Shown here one piece after another: positions 47,355 to 57,236 of a stretch of 64,000 nt of DNA. This stretch comes from G963666945 sp963666945 (lineage in GTDB: Bacteria; Bacteroidota; Bacteroidia; Bacteroidales; Marinifilaceae). A program made the position numbers and the translations under genes. How positions within the stretch are numbered: the stretch's first letter is position 1; each line of letters opens with the position of its first letter. Location: positions 52,929 to 116,928 of the forward strand of contig CAXXRT010000010.1 in assembly GCA_963666945.2 (NCBI GenBank), given 5' to 3'. The notes beneath the pieces are model-generated. The model did no database searches and was not told where the DNA came from. It saw only the letters and a list, made by a program, of their open reading frames with translations.

Positions 47355-48860
47355 ATGAAAAAAATAATATTTTTAACCTTAATTATTGCCTGTCACTTAT
47401 TTGCTAATGCCCAGACAGCAGATGATGCTTTAAGATACTCACTTACAAAGTATAATTCCACAGCAAGATCAGCTGCCATGGGCGGAGCATTTGGTGCACT
47501 GGGAGGAGATTTCTCATCAATAAGCATAAACCCGGCAGGTCTTGGAGTCTACAGATCCGCAGAACTAACACTCTCTTCAAACATACGAATGTCTAAAGCT
47601 GAAAACAACGGATTTGAAGAAGAGAAACTTAGTTTCACTATAGATAATCTTGGTGCAGTTTTTGTGTTTAATGAAAACACCAGTCAAACAGGATGGCAAG
47701 GTATAAATCTTGCTTTTGGATATAATGCATTAAATAATTTTAATACAAGAAGTATCAGCAGAGTTGATGATTCTGCAAACTCAATGACTGATGCCTGGGA
47801 TCTTGAAGCCTTTCCAAATGTTGTAAACCTTAATGAATTTTCAGCAGGACTGGCAGCAGAAACCGAGCTAATAGGTTTCTATGACTCTGATGAATATCTC
47901 AGTACAGTATTATCCCGAGAAAATGACTCTTATGATTATGTCAGACAAAGAAAATTTATTAAAGAAGAAGGGTATCAGGGAGAATATGTGTTTGCTGTTG
48001 GAACCAATTATTCTAATAAACTTTATCTTGGATTAAGTTTAGGAGTCCAACATATATACTATAAAAGTAGGTCAGATTATTCTGAAAACACGTTAGAAGG
48101 TTCTACATCAAAACTTAATAACTTCAACTATTATGAATTTTTGAAAAACACTGGTGATGGTGTTAATTTAAAATTAGGATTAATATATAAACCTACGGAT
48201 AATTTAAGACTAGGTATTGCTTACCATTCTCCTACATATTTTAATATGAGAGAAAAATACTATGCCAATCTTTACGCTGATTATGCCGCAGACGCCAATG
48301 GTAACCCCGAATACAATTTAACCTCATTATCACCAATAAACGAATATGAATACGATTTAAGAACGCCTTCACGAACTATATTAAGTGGAGCCTACATATT
48401 TGGCAAACGTGCGATACTAAGCATCGATTACGAATATGTAGATTACTCAAATGCAAAATTCAGCGAAGGAGAATTCGGAAATATTAATGATCGTGAATAT
48501 TTTGATGAAGTTAATATGATCATAAAAGACAGCTATAAATCGACATACAACCTTAAAATTGGAGGTGAATATAGGGTTAATAGCAATGTAAGCTTAAGAG
48601 CAGGGTATGCATTATATAACAGTCCTTATGAGAAAGGTACAATTAATGAAAATTCTGATCTAAAATTACTTTCCGGTGGTGTTGGTTTTAGGCAAGGTAA
48701 CTTTTTCCTAGACCTTGCCTACGTAAATACGAGATATAGTGAATATAGCGCATACTACTCCATTTTTGCAGAAGACCCACAGTATGACGTAATTTCAGAA
48801 ATAGTTAAAGTAAAGAACAACTTTAATGACTTTAAAATCACATTTGGTGTTAAATTCTAA
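47355..48860 (+). CDS. FadL/OmpP1-type outer-membrane transport protein
   Basis: The 501-residue protein has a signal peptide ending near HLFANAQ, an N-terminal plug-like segment (RSAAMGGAFGALGGDFSSIS, then INPAGLG) typical of the OmpP1/FadL/TodX family, and beta-strand sequence to the end (FKITFGVKF). Such proteins pass hydrophobic compounds across the outer membrane. It follows the lipoprotein gene by 15 bp and ends at a terminator. Confidence 0.88.
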   Translation: MKKIIFLTLIIACHLFANAQTADDALRYSLTKYNSTARSAAMGGAFGALGGDFSSISINPAGLGVYRSAELTLSSNIRMSKAENNGFEEEKLSFTIDNLGAVFVFNENTSQTGWQGINLAFGYNALNNFNTRSISRVDDSANSMTDAWDLEAFPNVVNLNEFSAGLAAETELIGFYDSDEYLSTVLSRENDSYDYVRQRKFIKEEGYQGEYVFAVGTNYSNKLYLGLSLGVQHIYYKSRSDYSENTLEGSTSKLNNFNYYEFLKNTGDGVNLKLGLIYKPTDNLRLGIAYHSPTYFNMREKYYANLYADYAADANGNPEYNLTSLSPINEYEYDLRTPSRTILSGAYIFGKRAILSIDYEYVDYSNAKFSEGEFGNINDREYFDEVNMIIKDSYKSTYNLKIGGEYRVNSNVSLRAGYALYNSPYEKGTINENSDLKLLSGGVGFRQGNFFLDLAYVNTRYSEYSAYYSIFAEDPQYDVISEIVKVKNNFNDFKITFGVKF

Positions 48861-48890
48861 TATTAAGCTGATATAGAAATAATATACCAT

Positions 48891-48920
48891 AAGAGGATGT
48901 CCCCAAAGGCATCCTCTTCT
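48891..48920 (+). terminator. Intrinsic terminator after the FadL-like gene
   Basis: A 9-bp stem, 48891-48899 with 48910-48918, has a 10-nt loop and T-rich sequence following. Confidence 0.7.
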
Positions 48921-48958
48921 TATATCCCCTCTTAAATATTTCTAATTTTCCAATCAGC

Positions 48959-48990
48959 TTGCACACAATATCATTTTATTCCTATCTTCG
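48959..48990 (+). promoter_or_regulatory. Promoter of the acetate transporter gene
   Basis: A TTG at 48959-48961, then 21 bp, then TATCTTCG at 48983-48990 give the -33/-7 pattern. The implied transcript starts inside the longer reading frame, which supports the ATG at 49025 as the start. Confidence 0.45.
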
Positions 48991-49024
48991 CCGCCAATTT
49001 CAGAAACACGAAAAAAAGAAAATA

Positions 49025-49591
49025 ATGAACAACGGGAAACTAGGAAATCCAGCAGTAGTAGGATTAGCAGGATTTGGATTAACAACAATTTTATTACAAT
49101 TCCATAATATTGGAATATGTGGATTAGGTCCAGTAATGGCCATGGGTTTTGTATTTGGTGGTTTAGCACAGTTTATCGCCGGATTAATGGAGCAAAAAAC
49201 AGGTAACAACTTTGGATTTGCAGCTTTCTGTAGCTATGGATCTTTTTGGATTGGACTAGGTATTATCTGGTTATTAAATCACTTAGGAATATACGAATCA
49301 TCTAAAACAGATGTAGGATTATACCTTGTTGCCTGGACTTTATTAACAGCAATTTTATGGATAGCATCTATGTTTATTCATACAGCCATGGCCTTTACTT
49401 TCACAACGCTATTAATAGGATTTATCCTTTTAGATTTAGGTCATTTTGGATATCCTATAATGAATGTTGTTGCTGGTTATGAATTAATTATCTGTGCTCT
49501 TTCTGCATGGTATATGATGGCTTCTATCGTTATTAATGACGTTGCCGGTAAAGAAGTATTAAAATCAGGCAAAGCCTGGATCAAGAAATAA
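49025..49591 (+). CDS. Acetate uptake transporter (GPR1/FUN34/SatP family)
   Basis: The 188-residue membrane protein has six hydrophobic helices and the family motif near the N-terminus as GNPAVVGLAGFGLTT. It moves acetate or succinate with protons or as a channel. The start at 49025 is chosen over an upstream in-frame start at 48959 that lies inside the promoter. It is monocistronic, between terminators. Confidence 0.9.
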   Translation: MNNGKLGNPAVVGLAGFGLTTILLQFHNIGICGLGPVMAMGFVFGGLAQFIAGLMEQKTGNNFGFAAFCSYGSFWIGLGIIWLLNHLGIYESSKTDVGLYLVAWTLLTAILWIASMFIHTAMAFTFTTLLIGFILLDLGHFGYPIMNVVAGYELIICALSAWYMMASIVINDVAGKEVLKSGKAWIKK

Positions 49592-49629
49592 GTTTTGCAG
49601 AATAAAATTAATATTAAAACTTATTAAAA

Positions 49630-49667
49630 AACAGATAGTTGCAGAACTAAATATACAACTATCTGTT
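49630..49667. terminator. Bidirectional intrinsic terminator
   Basis: A perfect 12-bp stem, 49630-49641 with 49656-49667, lies between two convergent genes, with T-rich and A-rich flanks. Confidence 0.85.
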
Positions 49668-49728
49668 AAATTTTATATTTTTGAGCTAAGAAAATCTTCA
49701 ACTTTCATTTAGAACCAGACAAAAATCA

Positions 49729-50892
49729 TTAATCTAAAGATATTACAATTCTGTCCAAAGCATCTTTTAATATATTCTGGGAACAACCAATATTTAATCT
49801 GAAAAATCCTTCTCCACCCATACCAAATGTGGTACCATTATTTAAGGCTAGTTTCCCTTTACTTATAAATAACTTATTAAGATCTTCATTGCTAATATCA
49901 TAATCACTAAAATCAAGCCACAATAGAAATGTTGAATCAGGCTCTATTAATTTAACCTTTGGTAATTTTTCCCTTAAAAAGGATCTTGTAAAATCAACAT
50001 TTTTTTTAATATAAATCATTAATTCATCAAGCCACTGATCTCCTCCTTTATAGCCAGCCTTTATAGCAACATGACCAAAGATATTTCCCAAACCTAAATG
50101 AAGAGAATTCAACATATTATCATATTTCTTCTTGATTACCTGATTTTGTATTACGATTATAGAGCTACTAAGCCCTGCAACATTAAACGTTTTGCTGGGA
50201 GCCATTGCAGTAATCGTTATATCTCCTATCTCTTTAGATAAAGAAGCTATTGGTATATGTTTGTTCCCAGGCAAGATTAAATCAGCATGAATCTCATCTG
50301 AAATCAACAATACATCATATTTTAGACACAACTCCCCTAATCTAGTAAGTTCCTCACGAGTCCATACTCTTCCCACTGGATTATGAGGGCTACATAATAT
50401 CATTAATTTAATCCCTCCCGCAAACTTCCTTTCCAAATCTTCAAAATCCATAGAGTACTTACCTTCTTCAAAAATTAAAGGAGATTCAACTAATCGTCTA
50501 TTATTGTCTCTTACTATTTCAAAAAAAGGGAAATATACCGGAGGTTGAACAAGAATTTTATCTCCCTTATCAGATAGAGCGAGAATACTTAAAGCCAATC
50601 CGGTTACTACACCAGGACTCGATGTTACCCATGTGGAGCTTACATCCCAATTATGGCGACGTGCACACCATTCTATGAATGCCTCTACACATTCTTTATC
50701 CCTAAAAGTATACCCATATATATCGTGCTCTGCTCTTTCTTTTATTGCCTCTGAGATACATTTAGGTACAGAAAAATCCATATCAGCAACCCACATCGGT
50801 AATAAATCTTCAGATCCAAATCTTTCAAACAAATCATCGTATTTAATACAACTAGTACCTTTTCTATCTATTATTCTATCAAAATACTCCAT
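49729..50892 (-). CDS. PLP-dependent aminotransferase / C-S lyase, MalY/PatB family
   Basis: The 387-residue fold-type I PLP enzyme has MWVADMDFSVP near the N-terminus, typical of cystathionine beta-lyase-like PatB/MalY proteins. It has CSPHNPVGRVWTREEL and the PLP lysine in APSKTFNVAGLSSS. It probably cleaves cystathionine or cysteine-type substrates, giving a thiol, pyruvate and ammonia. Substrate choice is not certain. It is a single gene. Confidence 0.92.
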   Translation of the reverse strand: MEYFDRIIDRKGTSCIKYDDLFERFGSEDLLPMWVADMDFSVPKCISEAIKERAEHDIYGYTFRDKECVEAFIEWCARRHNWDVSSTWVTSSPGVVTGLALSILALSDKGDKILVQPPVYFPFFEIVRDNNRRLVESPLIFEEGKYSMDFEDLERKFAGGIKLMILCSPHNPVGRVWTREELTRLGELCLKYDVLLISDEIHADLILPGNKHIPIASLSKEIGDITITAMAPSKTFNVAGLSSSIIVIQNQVIKKKYDNMLNSLHLGLGNIFGHVAIKAGYKGGDQWLDELMIYIKKNVDFTRSFLREKLPKVKLIEPDSTFLLWLDFSDYDISNEDLNKLFISKGKLALNNGTTFGMGGEGFFRLNIGCSQNILKDALDRIVISLD

Positions 50893-51037
50893 ACCAATTT
50901 ACATTACTTATTATTATATTTTTAGCATAGTAAAGAATAACCGAAGATATTTCTTATACTTCCCGATTTTAAAAGTAATAAATATTTTTGTTTTCACTTC
51001 ATAAATTAAAATATCTGAACAGATTCCTCGTATATAA

Positions 51038-51068
51038 TTGTTATCAATAGTAAAGATACTTACTTTTG
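51038..51068 (+). promoter_or_regulatory. Promoter of the aminotransferase gene
   Basis: TTG at 51038-51040, 20 bp, then TACTTTTG at 51061-51068, a good match to the phylum consensus. The leader to the ATG at 51162 would be about 85 nt. Confidence 0.55.
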
Positions 51069-51161
51069 TAAAACACACTTTTAAGCATTATTTGATAGCA
51101 ATACAAAAGTGGCATTTAGATACGTAATATTTATATACCATTTTATAAAAAACACTGAAAG

Positions 51162-52271
51162 ATGAAAATATCAAAATGTGGAGCAAAATATTCTTCTATA
51201 ATAAGTATTGGTGAAAAAATAAAAAAAGTATCTCAAGAGACAGGTAATGAGTTTTTAGCCCTTAACAGAGGGGTTAATGCTGTGGTAAATTTAGATATTA
51301 ATTCATTGATAAAATATATAGACTTTAACACCAGCATGATGCAGGTATATGCTCCTCAAAAAGGTTTTTTAGAATTAAGAGAAGCAATAAATAAGGAATA
51401 CTTTAGAAACAAGGCAGATATAGATAACATTTCAATTATCGCTGGAAGCACTTATGGACTTGGACTTTTATTCAGCATAATAGATTCTAACGAATTTTAT
51501 TTCCCTGAATACTTCTGGGGAACATACAAACAAATACTAACTATTAATGACAAAAAATGTAACACATACCCCGACTTAAACGATTTTATTAATAACAGCG
51601 AAAAATATAAAGATAAAAGTATTATTATATGCGACCCTAATAATCCTTTAGGAAACAGATACAATGATGAAATAATTTTAAAAGCAATAGACAACCTAAG
51701 TCAACAGAATTGCACAATTATTTTTGATTGTCCTTACAGAAAATTATTTACAGGAAGAAATGACGATATATTTGCAAAAATAGCAAATATCCCCAACCTG
51801 ATTATCATAGAAAGCTTCAGTAAATGGATGGGACTAAGCGGACAGAGAATTGGGTTTATTCATTCAACAAATAAAGAATTAAACGACGAATTAAATATAA
51901 GGCTTTTATATTCCGCAAACGGAGTAAACTGTTTTGCTCAAATAATAGTTACAAAACTGATGGATACAAAAGAAGGAGAAGAAATTCTCAAAGAATTTAC
52001 TAATACCACAAAACAAAATATTCACAAAAACATTAACTGGCTAATAAAAAATGGTTTACTTGCCAATGAATTCTACAAAGGAAGTTCGCCGGAAGGTATT
52101 TTTGTTATCGTAAATAAATCACAAGATGAACTTTTTTCTAATTTTATTGGCAGCGTCTCTTTAGCGTATTTTACAATCAAAAATAAAGAATATGCTCAAA
52201 AATATTCAAGAATCTGTGTATCTGTTCCTAATAAAAAGTTTGTAAAGTTTTTCTCTAAATTAATAGATTAA
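51162..52271 (+). CDS. Class I/II PLP-dependent aminotransferase
   Basis: The 369-residue protein has the class I/II pattern: GGSTYGL-like cofactor loop (IIAGSTYGLGLLFS), CDPNNPLGNRY, and the PLP lysine in SFSKWMGLSGQRIGF. It resembles histidinol-phosphate or other amino-acid aminotransferases, but no biosynthetic neighbour fixes the substrate. It reads cleanly. A lytic transglycosylase gene follows 64 bp later. Confidence 0.82.
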   Translation: MKISKCGAKYSSIISIGEKIKKVSQETGNEFLALNRGVNAVVNLDINSLIKYIDFNTSMMQVYAPQKGFLELREAINKEYFRNKADIDNISIIAGSTYGLGLLFSIIDSNEFYFPEYFWGTYKQILTINDKKCNTYPDLNDFINNSEKYKDKSIIICDPNNPLGNRYNDEIILKAIDNLSQQNCTIIFDCPYRKLFTGRNDDIFAKIANIPNLIIIESFSKWMGLSGQRIGFIHSTNKELNDELNIRLLYSANGVNCFAQIIVTKLMDTKEGEEILKEFTNTTKQNIHKNINWLIKNGLLANEFYKGSSPEGIFVIVNKSQDELFSNFIGSVSLAYFTIKNKEYAQKYSRICVSVPNKKFVKFFSKLID

Positions 52272-52335
52272 TTATCTTTAGTCATCTATTATTAAATCAA
52301 AATTTATCAGCATTCAACAAATAGAAATAAATCAA

Positions 52336-53289
52336 ATGAGCAACAGCATATATAAAATAATAGTCATATTTTTAACTGTAGTAATTTTATTGTTTACTTC
52401 AATATACTTCACAAATAAATCGGAAGACCAAACGATAAATAAAGAACAAAAAAATATCAACAGCATAAATCAAGACCATTGGGTAAATGCAAAAGAAATA
52501 TATGTACCCAAAGAACTAAGATTTGCTGATGAAGAAGTACCACTAGAAAGAACAGACGTATTCGAGAAACTTGAAAGGGAAATTATTGTTAATACATTCT
52601 ACCATTCCCAAACCCTACTATTATTAAAGAAACTACCCAGATATTTCTCAATTATAGATCCCATTCTAAAAAGGAACAACATACCCGATGATTTTAAATA
52701 CCTTGCTGTAGCAGAAAGCGGGTTATCGGAAACTGTTGTTTCCCCTGCCGGAGCTGTCGGTTTATGGCAATTCATGAAATCTACAGCTAAAGAGCATAAA
52801 CTAGAGATCAACAAAGAAATCGATGAAAGATACAATATCGAAAAATCAACTCAGGCCGCCTGTGAATACCTGAATGAATCGTATAAAAAATACAAAAGCT
52901 GGACTTTAGTTGCCGCTTCCTATAATGCAGGAAGAAGAAATGTTGACGAGCAAATGAAACGACAAAAAGCAAGCAACTATTTTAATATACTCTTTAATGA
53001 GGAGACCGGTAGGTATGTTTACCGCATTCTTGCCTTAAAAAGCATTCTTAATAACCCGGAAAAATATGGTTTTTACGTAAAAATCACTTACCCCATAATT
53101 GAGACAAAGAAAATTAAGATTAAAGGAAAAGTAAATGATTTTGCCGACTTTGCTCATATGTACAACATATCATACAAGACTCTTAAAAACTTTAACCCCT
53201 GGTTAAGGGAAAAGTATCTGAGAAATAAAAGAAAAAAAACATACTATATTACAATCCCCGTTAACCATAGCAATTTCGTTAGCGAATGA
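52336..53289 (+). CDS. Membrane-anchored lytic transglycosylase (SLT domain)
   Basis: The 317-residue protein has an N-terminal membrane anchor or signal (about 6-24). Its SLT domain at about 95-230 has the catalytic glutamate in AVAESGLSE, then GAVGLWQFMKSTAKEH and VAASYNAGRRNV. A C-terminal region (about 265-312) resembles a LysM-type wall-binding segment. It should cut peptidoglycan, giving anhydromuropeptides. It resembles MltD more than Slt70 in size and order. Confidence 0.9.
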   Translation: MSNSIYKIIVIFLTVVILLFTSIYFTNKSEDQTINKEQKNINSINQDHWVNAKEIYVPKELRFADEEVPLERTDVFEKLEREIIVNTFYHSQTLLLLKKLPRYFSIIDPILKRNNIPDDFKYLAVAESGLSETVVSPAGAVGLWQFMKSTAKEHKLEINKEIDERYNIEKSTQAACEYLNESYKKYKSWTLVAASYNAGRRNVDEQMKRQKASNYFNILFNEETGRYVYRILALKSILNNPEKYGFYVKITYPIIETKKIKIKGKVNDFADFAHMYNISYKTLKNFNPWLREKYLRNKRKKTYYITIPVNHSNFVSE

Positions 53290-53336
53290 TATCTGTTGAG
53301 AATCCTTTTATAGTGCCCAATTTTTCTTTTACTATA

Positions 53337-53367
53337 TTGCCTTTCTTATAATATCTTATTACTTTTG
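53337..53367 (+). promoter_or_regulatory. Promoter of uvrA
   Basis: TTG at 53337-53339, 20 bp spacer, then TACTTTTG at 53360-53367; the start codon is 26 bp on. It is a clean -33/-7 pair. Confidence 0.6.
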
Positions 53368-53393
53368 CAAGATTAATAAAATGAGTAGTATAG

Positions 53394-56234
53394 ATGAGTG
53401 AGAACATTGAGAAAACCGAACCCAAAGATCAGATTTGCATTTACGGTGCAAGGGTACATAACCTTAAAAATATTGATCTGACAATTCCCAGAAATAAGGT
53501 TACCGTTATTACAGGATTAAGTGGAAGCGGAAAATCTTCTCTCGCATTTGATACTATCTATGCGGAAGGGCAAAGAAGATATATGGAAACATTCTCTGCT
53601 TATGCCCGTCAGTTTATTGGAAATATAGAACGTCCCGACGTGGATAAAATAACAGGATTAAGCCCTGTTATTTCCATAGAACAAAAAACCATAAACAAGA
53701 ACCCCCGTTCTACAGTCGGAACGTCAACAGAAATATATGATTTTCTTCGATTGTTGTATGCAAGAGCCTCTGAGGCATATTCCTACAACACCGGAGAAAA
53801 AATGATAAAATACACCGACGACCAGATCATAGACCTTATCCACTCCCATTTCGAAAATCAAAAAATTTATATTCTGGCCCCTTTGGTTAAAGGAAGAAAA
53901 GGTCATTACAAAGAGCTCTTTCAAACATACAGAAGAAAAGGCTTTTTGCACGTACGTATAGATGGGGAAATCAAAGAACTTCGTCCAGATATGATAGTCG
54001 ACCGCTATAAAGTCCATAACATTGAAGTCTTGGTTGATAGAATAGTAGTCAATCAGGCCAGATACAAAAGACTTAAAGAATCTGTGCAAATGGCTATGCA
54101 ACAGGGAAAAGGCGTGTGTATGATTATGAATAAAGACACTGAAGATGTAAAGTTTTTTAGCCGTCATCTTATGTGCCCCACAACAGGATTATCTTATCAG
54201 GAACCTGCACCTCACTCCTTTTCATTCAATTCTCCACACGGGGCGTGCCGTAAATGTAAAGGATTAGGATATGTGAATCTTATAGATATAGATAAAATTA
54301 TTCCGGATAAAACTTCAAATATCTATAAGGGAGGAATCATTCCTTTAGGGAAATATTCCAATAATATCATTTTTAGACAAATTGAAGCTATTACAAAAAA
54401 ATATGCATGCAACTTAAAGACCCCCATTGAAGATATACCTGAAGAAGCTATTAACGATATTCTTTATGGAACCACAGAACCAATAATGCTGGATAATTCA
54501 CCTTTAGGAGTATCATCTAACTACTTCCTTAGTTTCGATGGAATCATAAAATATATAAGCATACAGGAAAACAACACCACTTCAAAAAAGGCAAAAAAAT
54601 GGGCCGATCAGTTTATTACTGAAACAGAATGTCCTGAATGTAAAGGACAAAGACTAAAAAAAGAATCCCTTCATTTTAAAATCAACAATAAAAATATTGC
54701 AGAGCTGGCAAATATGGATCTTGCCGAACTAACTGATTGGCTGGATAATATTGAAGCAACAATGTCTCAAAAACAAAAGATTATTGCCAGTGAGGTTCTT
54801 AAAGAAATACGTTCACGCCTAAATTTTTTAATGGACGTAGGTCTTAATTACCTTTCTCTTAACCGAAGTTCTGTTTCTTTATCCGGAGGAGAATCGCAAA
54901 GAATACAACTTGCTACACAAATTGGCTCCCAGCTTGTAAATGTATTATATATACTAGATGAACCAAGTATAGGATTGCATCAAAGAGACAACAGAAAACT
55001 AATAAACTCATTAAAACAACTTAGAGATACAGGAAATTCAGTTATTGTTGTTGAGCATGACAAAGAAATGATTGAATCTGCCGATTATATTGTTGATATC
55101 GGTCCTTTTGCAGGAGTACATGGAGGAGAAGTATGCGCAGCAGGTACTCTTGAAAATATTCTTCAAAAAGATACTCTTACGGCTAAATATCTTAATGGTA
55201 ATAAAAAGATTGCTATACCTGAAACCAGAAGAAAAGGTAATGGGAAATATATAACCCTTACAGGATGTAAAGGACACAACCTTAAAGATGTTGACATAAA
55301 GTTTCCCCTAGGTATGCTTATATGCGTTACAGGAGTATCCGGTAGCGGAAAATCATCTTTGATTAACGGTACATTACATCCTATTTTATCAGAACATTTT
55401 TATAATTCAGTTAAGTCACCATTAGAATACGACACTATAAAGGGAATAGACAACATCGATAAAGTAGTAGAGGTAAATCAATCCCCCATAGGACGAACCC
55501 CCAGATCAAATCCAGTAACTTACACTGGTGTGTTTGATGATATAAGGAAGTTATTTGCACAACTACCGGAATCACAAATTAGAGGATATAAAAATGGCAG
55601 GTTTTCTTTTAATATTGCAGGAGGAAGATGCGAAGAATGTAAAGGAGCAGGAGTAAAAACAATTGAAATGAACTTCTTACCTGATGTTTATGTTCACTGC
55701 GATAGCTGTAACGGGAAAAGATATAACAGGGAAACACTTAATGTTCGTTACAAGGGAAAATCTATAAGCGATATCCTTGATATGACAATAAATCAAGCTG
55801 TGGAGTTTTTTGAATCTCTGCCTAAAATAGTTCACAAACTCAAAGTAATTCAGGAGGTAGGTCTTGGATATCTGACACTTGGTCAGTCATCCACTACATT
55901 ATCAGGAGGAGAAGCACAAAGAATAAAACTGGCATCAGAACTAGCAAAAAAAGATACGGGCAATACACTATACATATTAGACGAGCCAACGACAGGACTC
56001 CATTTTGAAGATATTAGAGTATTAATGCATGTTATTGATAAACTCGTTAATAAAGGTAACAGTGTAATTATAATCGAGCACAATCTTGATGTAATAAAAA
56101 TGGCCGATCATATTATAGACCTTGGACCAGAAGGAGGAAAAGAGGGCGGTAAAATTTTATGTACTGGCACACCTGAAGAAATAATTGAAAACAAAAATTC
56201 CTATACAGCTAATTTTTTAAAAAATGAATTATAA
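53394..56234 (+). CDS. uvrA: Excinuclease ABC subunit A
   Basis: This is the damage-recognition ATPase of nucleotide excision repair. The 946-residue chain has Walker A GLSGSGKSS and GVSGSGKSS, two signatures (SLSGGESQRIQLATQIG, then TLSGGEAQRIKLASELA), and zinc-finger cysteine pairs (CRKCKGLGY, CPECKGQR, CEECKGAGV and CDSCNGKRY). The length is usual. Its TAA is immediately followed by the stop of the convergent CDF gene. Confidence 0.97.
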   Translation: MSENIEKTEPKDQICIYGARVHNLKNIDLTIPRNKVTVITGLSGSGKSSLAFDTIYAEGQRRYMETFSAYARQFIGNIERPDVDKITGLSPVISIEQKTINKNPRSTVGTSTEIYDFLRLLYARASEAYSYNTGEKMIKYTDDQIIDLIHSHFENQKIYILAPLVKGRKGHYKELFQTYRRKGFLHVRIDGEIKELRPDMIVDRYKVHNIEVLVDRIVVNQARYKRLKESVQMAMQQGKGVCMIMNKDTEDVKFFSRHLMCPTTGLSYQEPAPHSFSFNSPHGACRKCKGLGYVNLIDIDKIIPDKTSNIYKGGIIPLGKYSNNIIFRQIEAITKKYACNLKTPIEDIPEEAINDILYGTTEPIMLDNSPLGVSSNYFLSFDGIIKYISIQENNTTSKKAKKWADQFITETECPECKGQRLKKESLHFKINNKNIAELANMDLAELTDWLDNIEATMSQKQKIIASEVLKEIRSRLNFLMDVGLNYLSLNRSSVSLSGGESQRIQLATQIGSQLVNVLYILDEPSIGLHQRDNRKLINSLKQLRDTGNSVIVVEHDKEMIESADYIVDIGPFAGVHGGEVCAAGTLENILQKDTLTAKYLNGNKKIAIPETRRKGNGKYITLTGCKGHNLKDVDIKFPLGMLICVTGVSGSGKSSLINGTLHPILSEHFYNSVKSPLEYDTIKGIDNIDKVVEVNQSPIGRTPRSNPVTYTGVFDDIRKLFAQLPESQIRGYKNGRFSFNIAGGRCEECKGAGVKTIEMNFLPDVYVHCDSCNGKRYNRETLNVRYKGKSISDILDMTINQAVEFFESLPKIVHKLKVIQEVGLGYLTLGQSSTTLSGGEAQRIKLASELAKKDTGNTLYILDEPTTGLHFEDIRVLMHVIDKLVNKGNSVIIIEHNLDVIKMADHIIDLGPEGGKEGGKILCTGTPEEIIENKNSYTANFLKNEL

Positions 56235-57137
56235 TCATTCCTGAACTATAACATCTTTATTATCAAAAGATTTGTATTCAGGCTGTATATTAAAATGACG
56301 TATATTTGACTTCGCTAATATAGAACCTATTTGAGGAAGCATATCTTCAAACTCAGATATTTGAATATTGTTCTTCAAATCAATATGGCATTCAAAATGA
56401 ATATCATCCTCACTTAGCTGCCATATATGCACATGATGTATATTAACAACCCCGTTTAAAGAAGATATCTCATTATATATTTTATGGATTTTAATATTTG
56501 AAGGAACAAATTGCATTAATACTTTCAATGAATCAATAAAAAGTTTCCAACTAACTATAATCAAATAAACAGCAATTATTAAAGTCAATATACCATCCAG
56601 CCAATAAATATTATACAATTTCATAGCTATCCCACCCAACATCACTGCAACTGATGTAATTACATCAGAAAACAAATGAAGATAAGCTGATTTAATATTC
56701 ATGTTTTCCTTAGCATCTTTTTTCAATATTAAGACACTTACTGCATTTATTACTATACTCAGAACAGCCATATATATTACTATATCGGCACCTATTATTT
56801 CAGGTTCTCTAAATCTTTCTATCGCTTCTTTTCCCAGAATAAATGCTATTAATATTAAGGTAGAACTATTAATGAAGGCGGCAATAATCTCTGCCCTCTT
56901 ATATCCAAAAGTCCGTTTCTCAGTATTCCTTTTACCGGATAGAAGATTGGCAATATAGCTTATTATTAAAGAAACAACATCACTAAAATTATGCATTGCA
57001 TCAGACAACAGGGACATACTATTAGCAATCAGACCTCCTACTATCTGACTTAAAGTTATCAAGACATTTAAACCAATGGTAAAAATTATCCTCCTGCCCC
57101 TTAATTCCATTTTACTGTGCTGATGCTGATGTCCCAT
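56235..57137 (-). CDS. Cation diffusion facilitator (zinc/metal exporter)
   Basis: The 300-residue membrane protein has six helices and the metal sites typical of CDF proteins: SLLSDAMHNFSDVVS in helix 2 and SAYLHLFSDVITSV in helix 5, then a cytoplasmic C-terminal domain (about 215-295). The His-rich start (MGHQHQHSK) suggests zinc. It exports metal ions in exchange for protons. It ends head to head with uvrA, with no base between the stops. Confidence 0.92.
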   Translation of the reverse strand: MGHQHQHSKMELRGRRIIFTIGLNVLITLSQIVGGLIANSMSLLSDAMHNFSDVVSLIISYIANLLSGKRNTEKRTFGYKRAEIIAAFINSSTLILIAFILGKEAIERFREPEIIGADIVIYMAVLSIVINAVSVLILKKDAKENMNIKSAYLHLFSDVITSVAVMLGGIAMKLYNIYWLDGILTLIIAVYLIIVSWKLFIDSLKVLMQFVPSNIKIHKIYNEISSLNGVVNIHHVHIWQLSEDDIHFECHIDLKNNIQISEFEDMLPQIGSILAKSNIRHFNIQPEYKSFDNKDVIVQE

Positions 57138-57236
57138 AATTAGATTATTTTAATAAAATTGCCAAACTAATAATTCGATATTAAGCTTATAATTGCTATC
57201 TTTATTAAAAATGAATTAAATAAAAATAATATATAT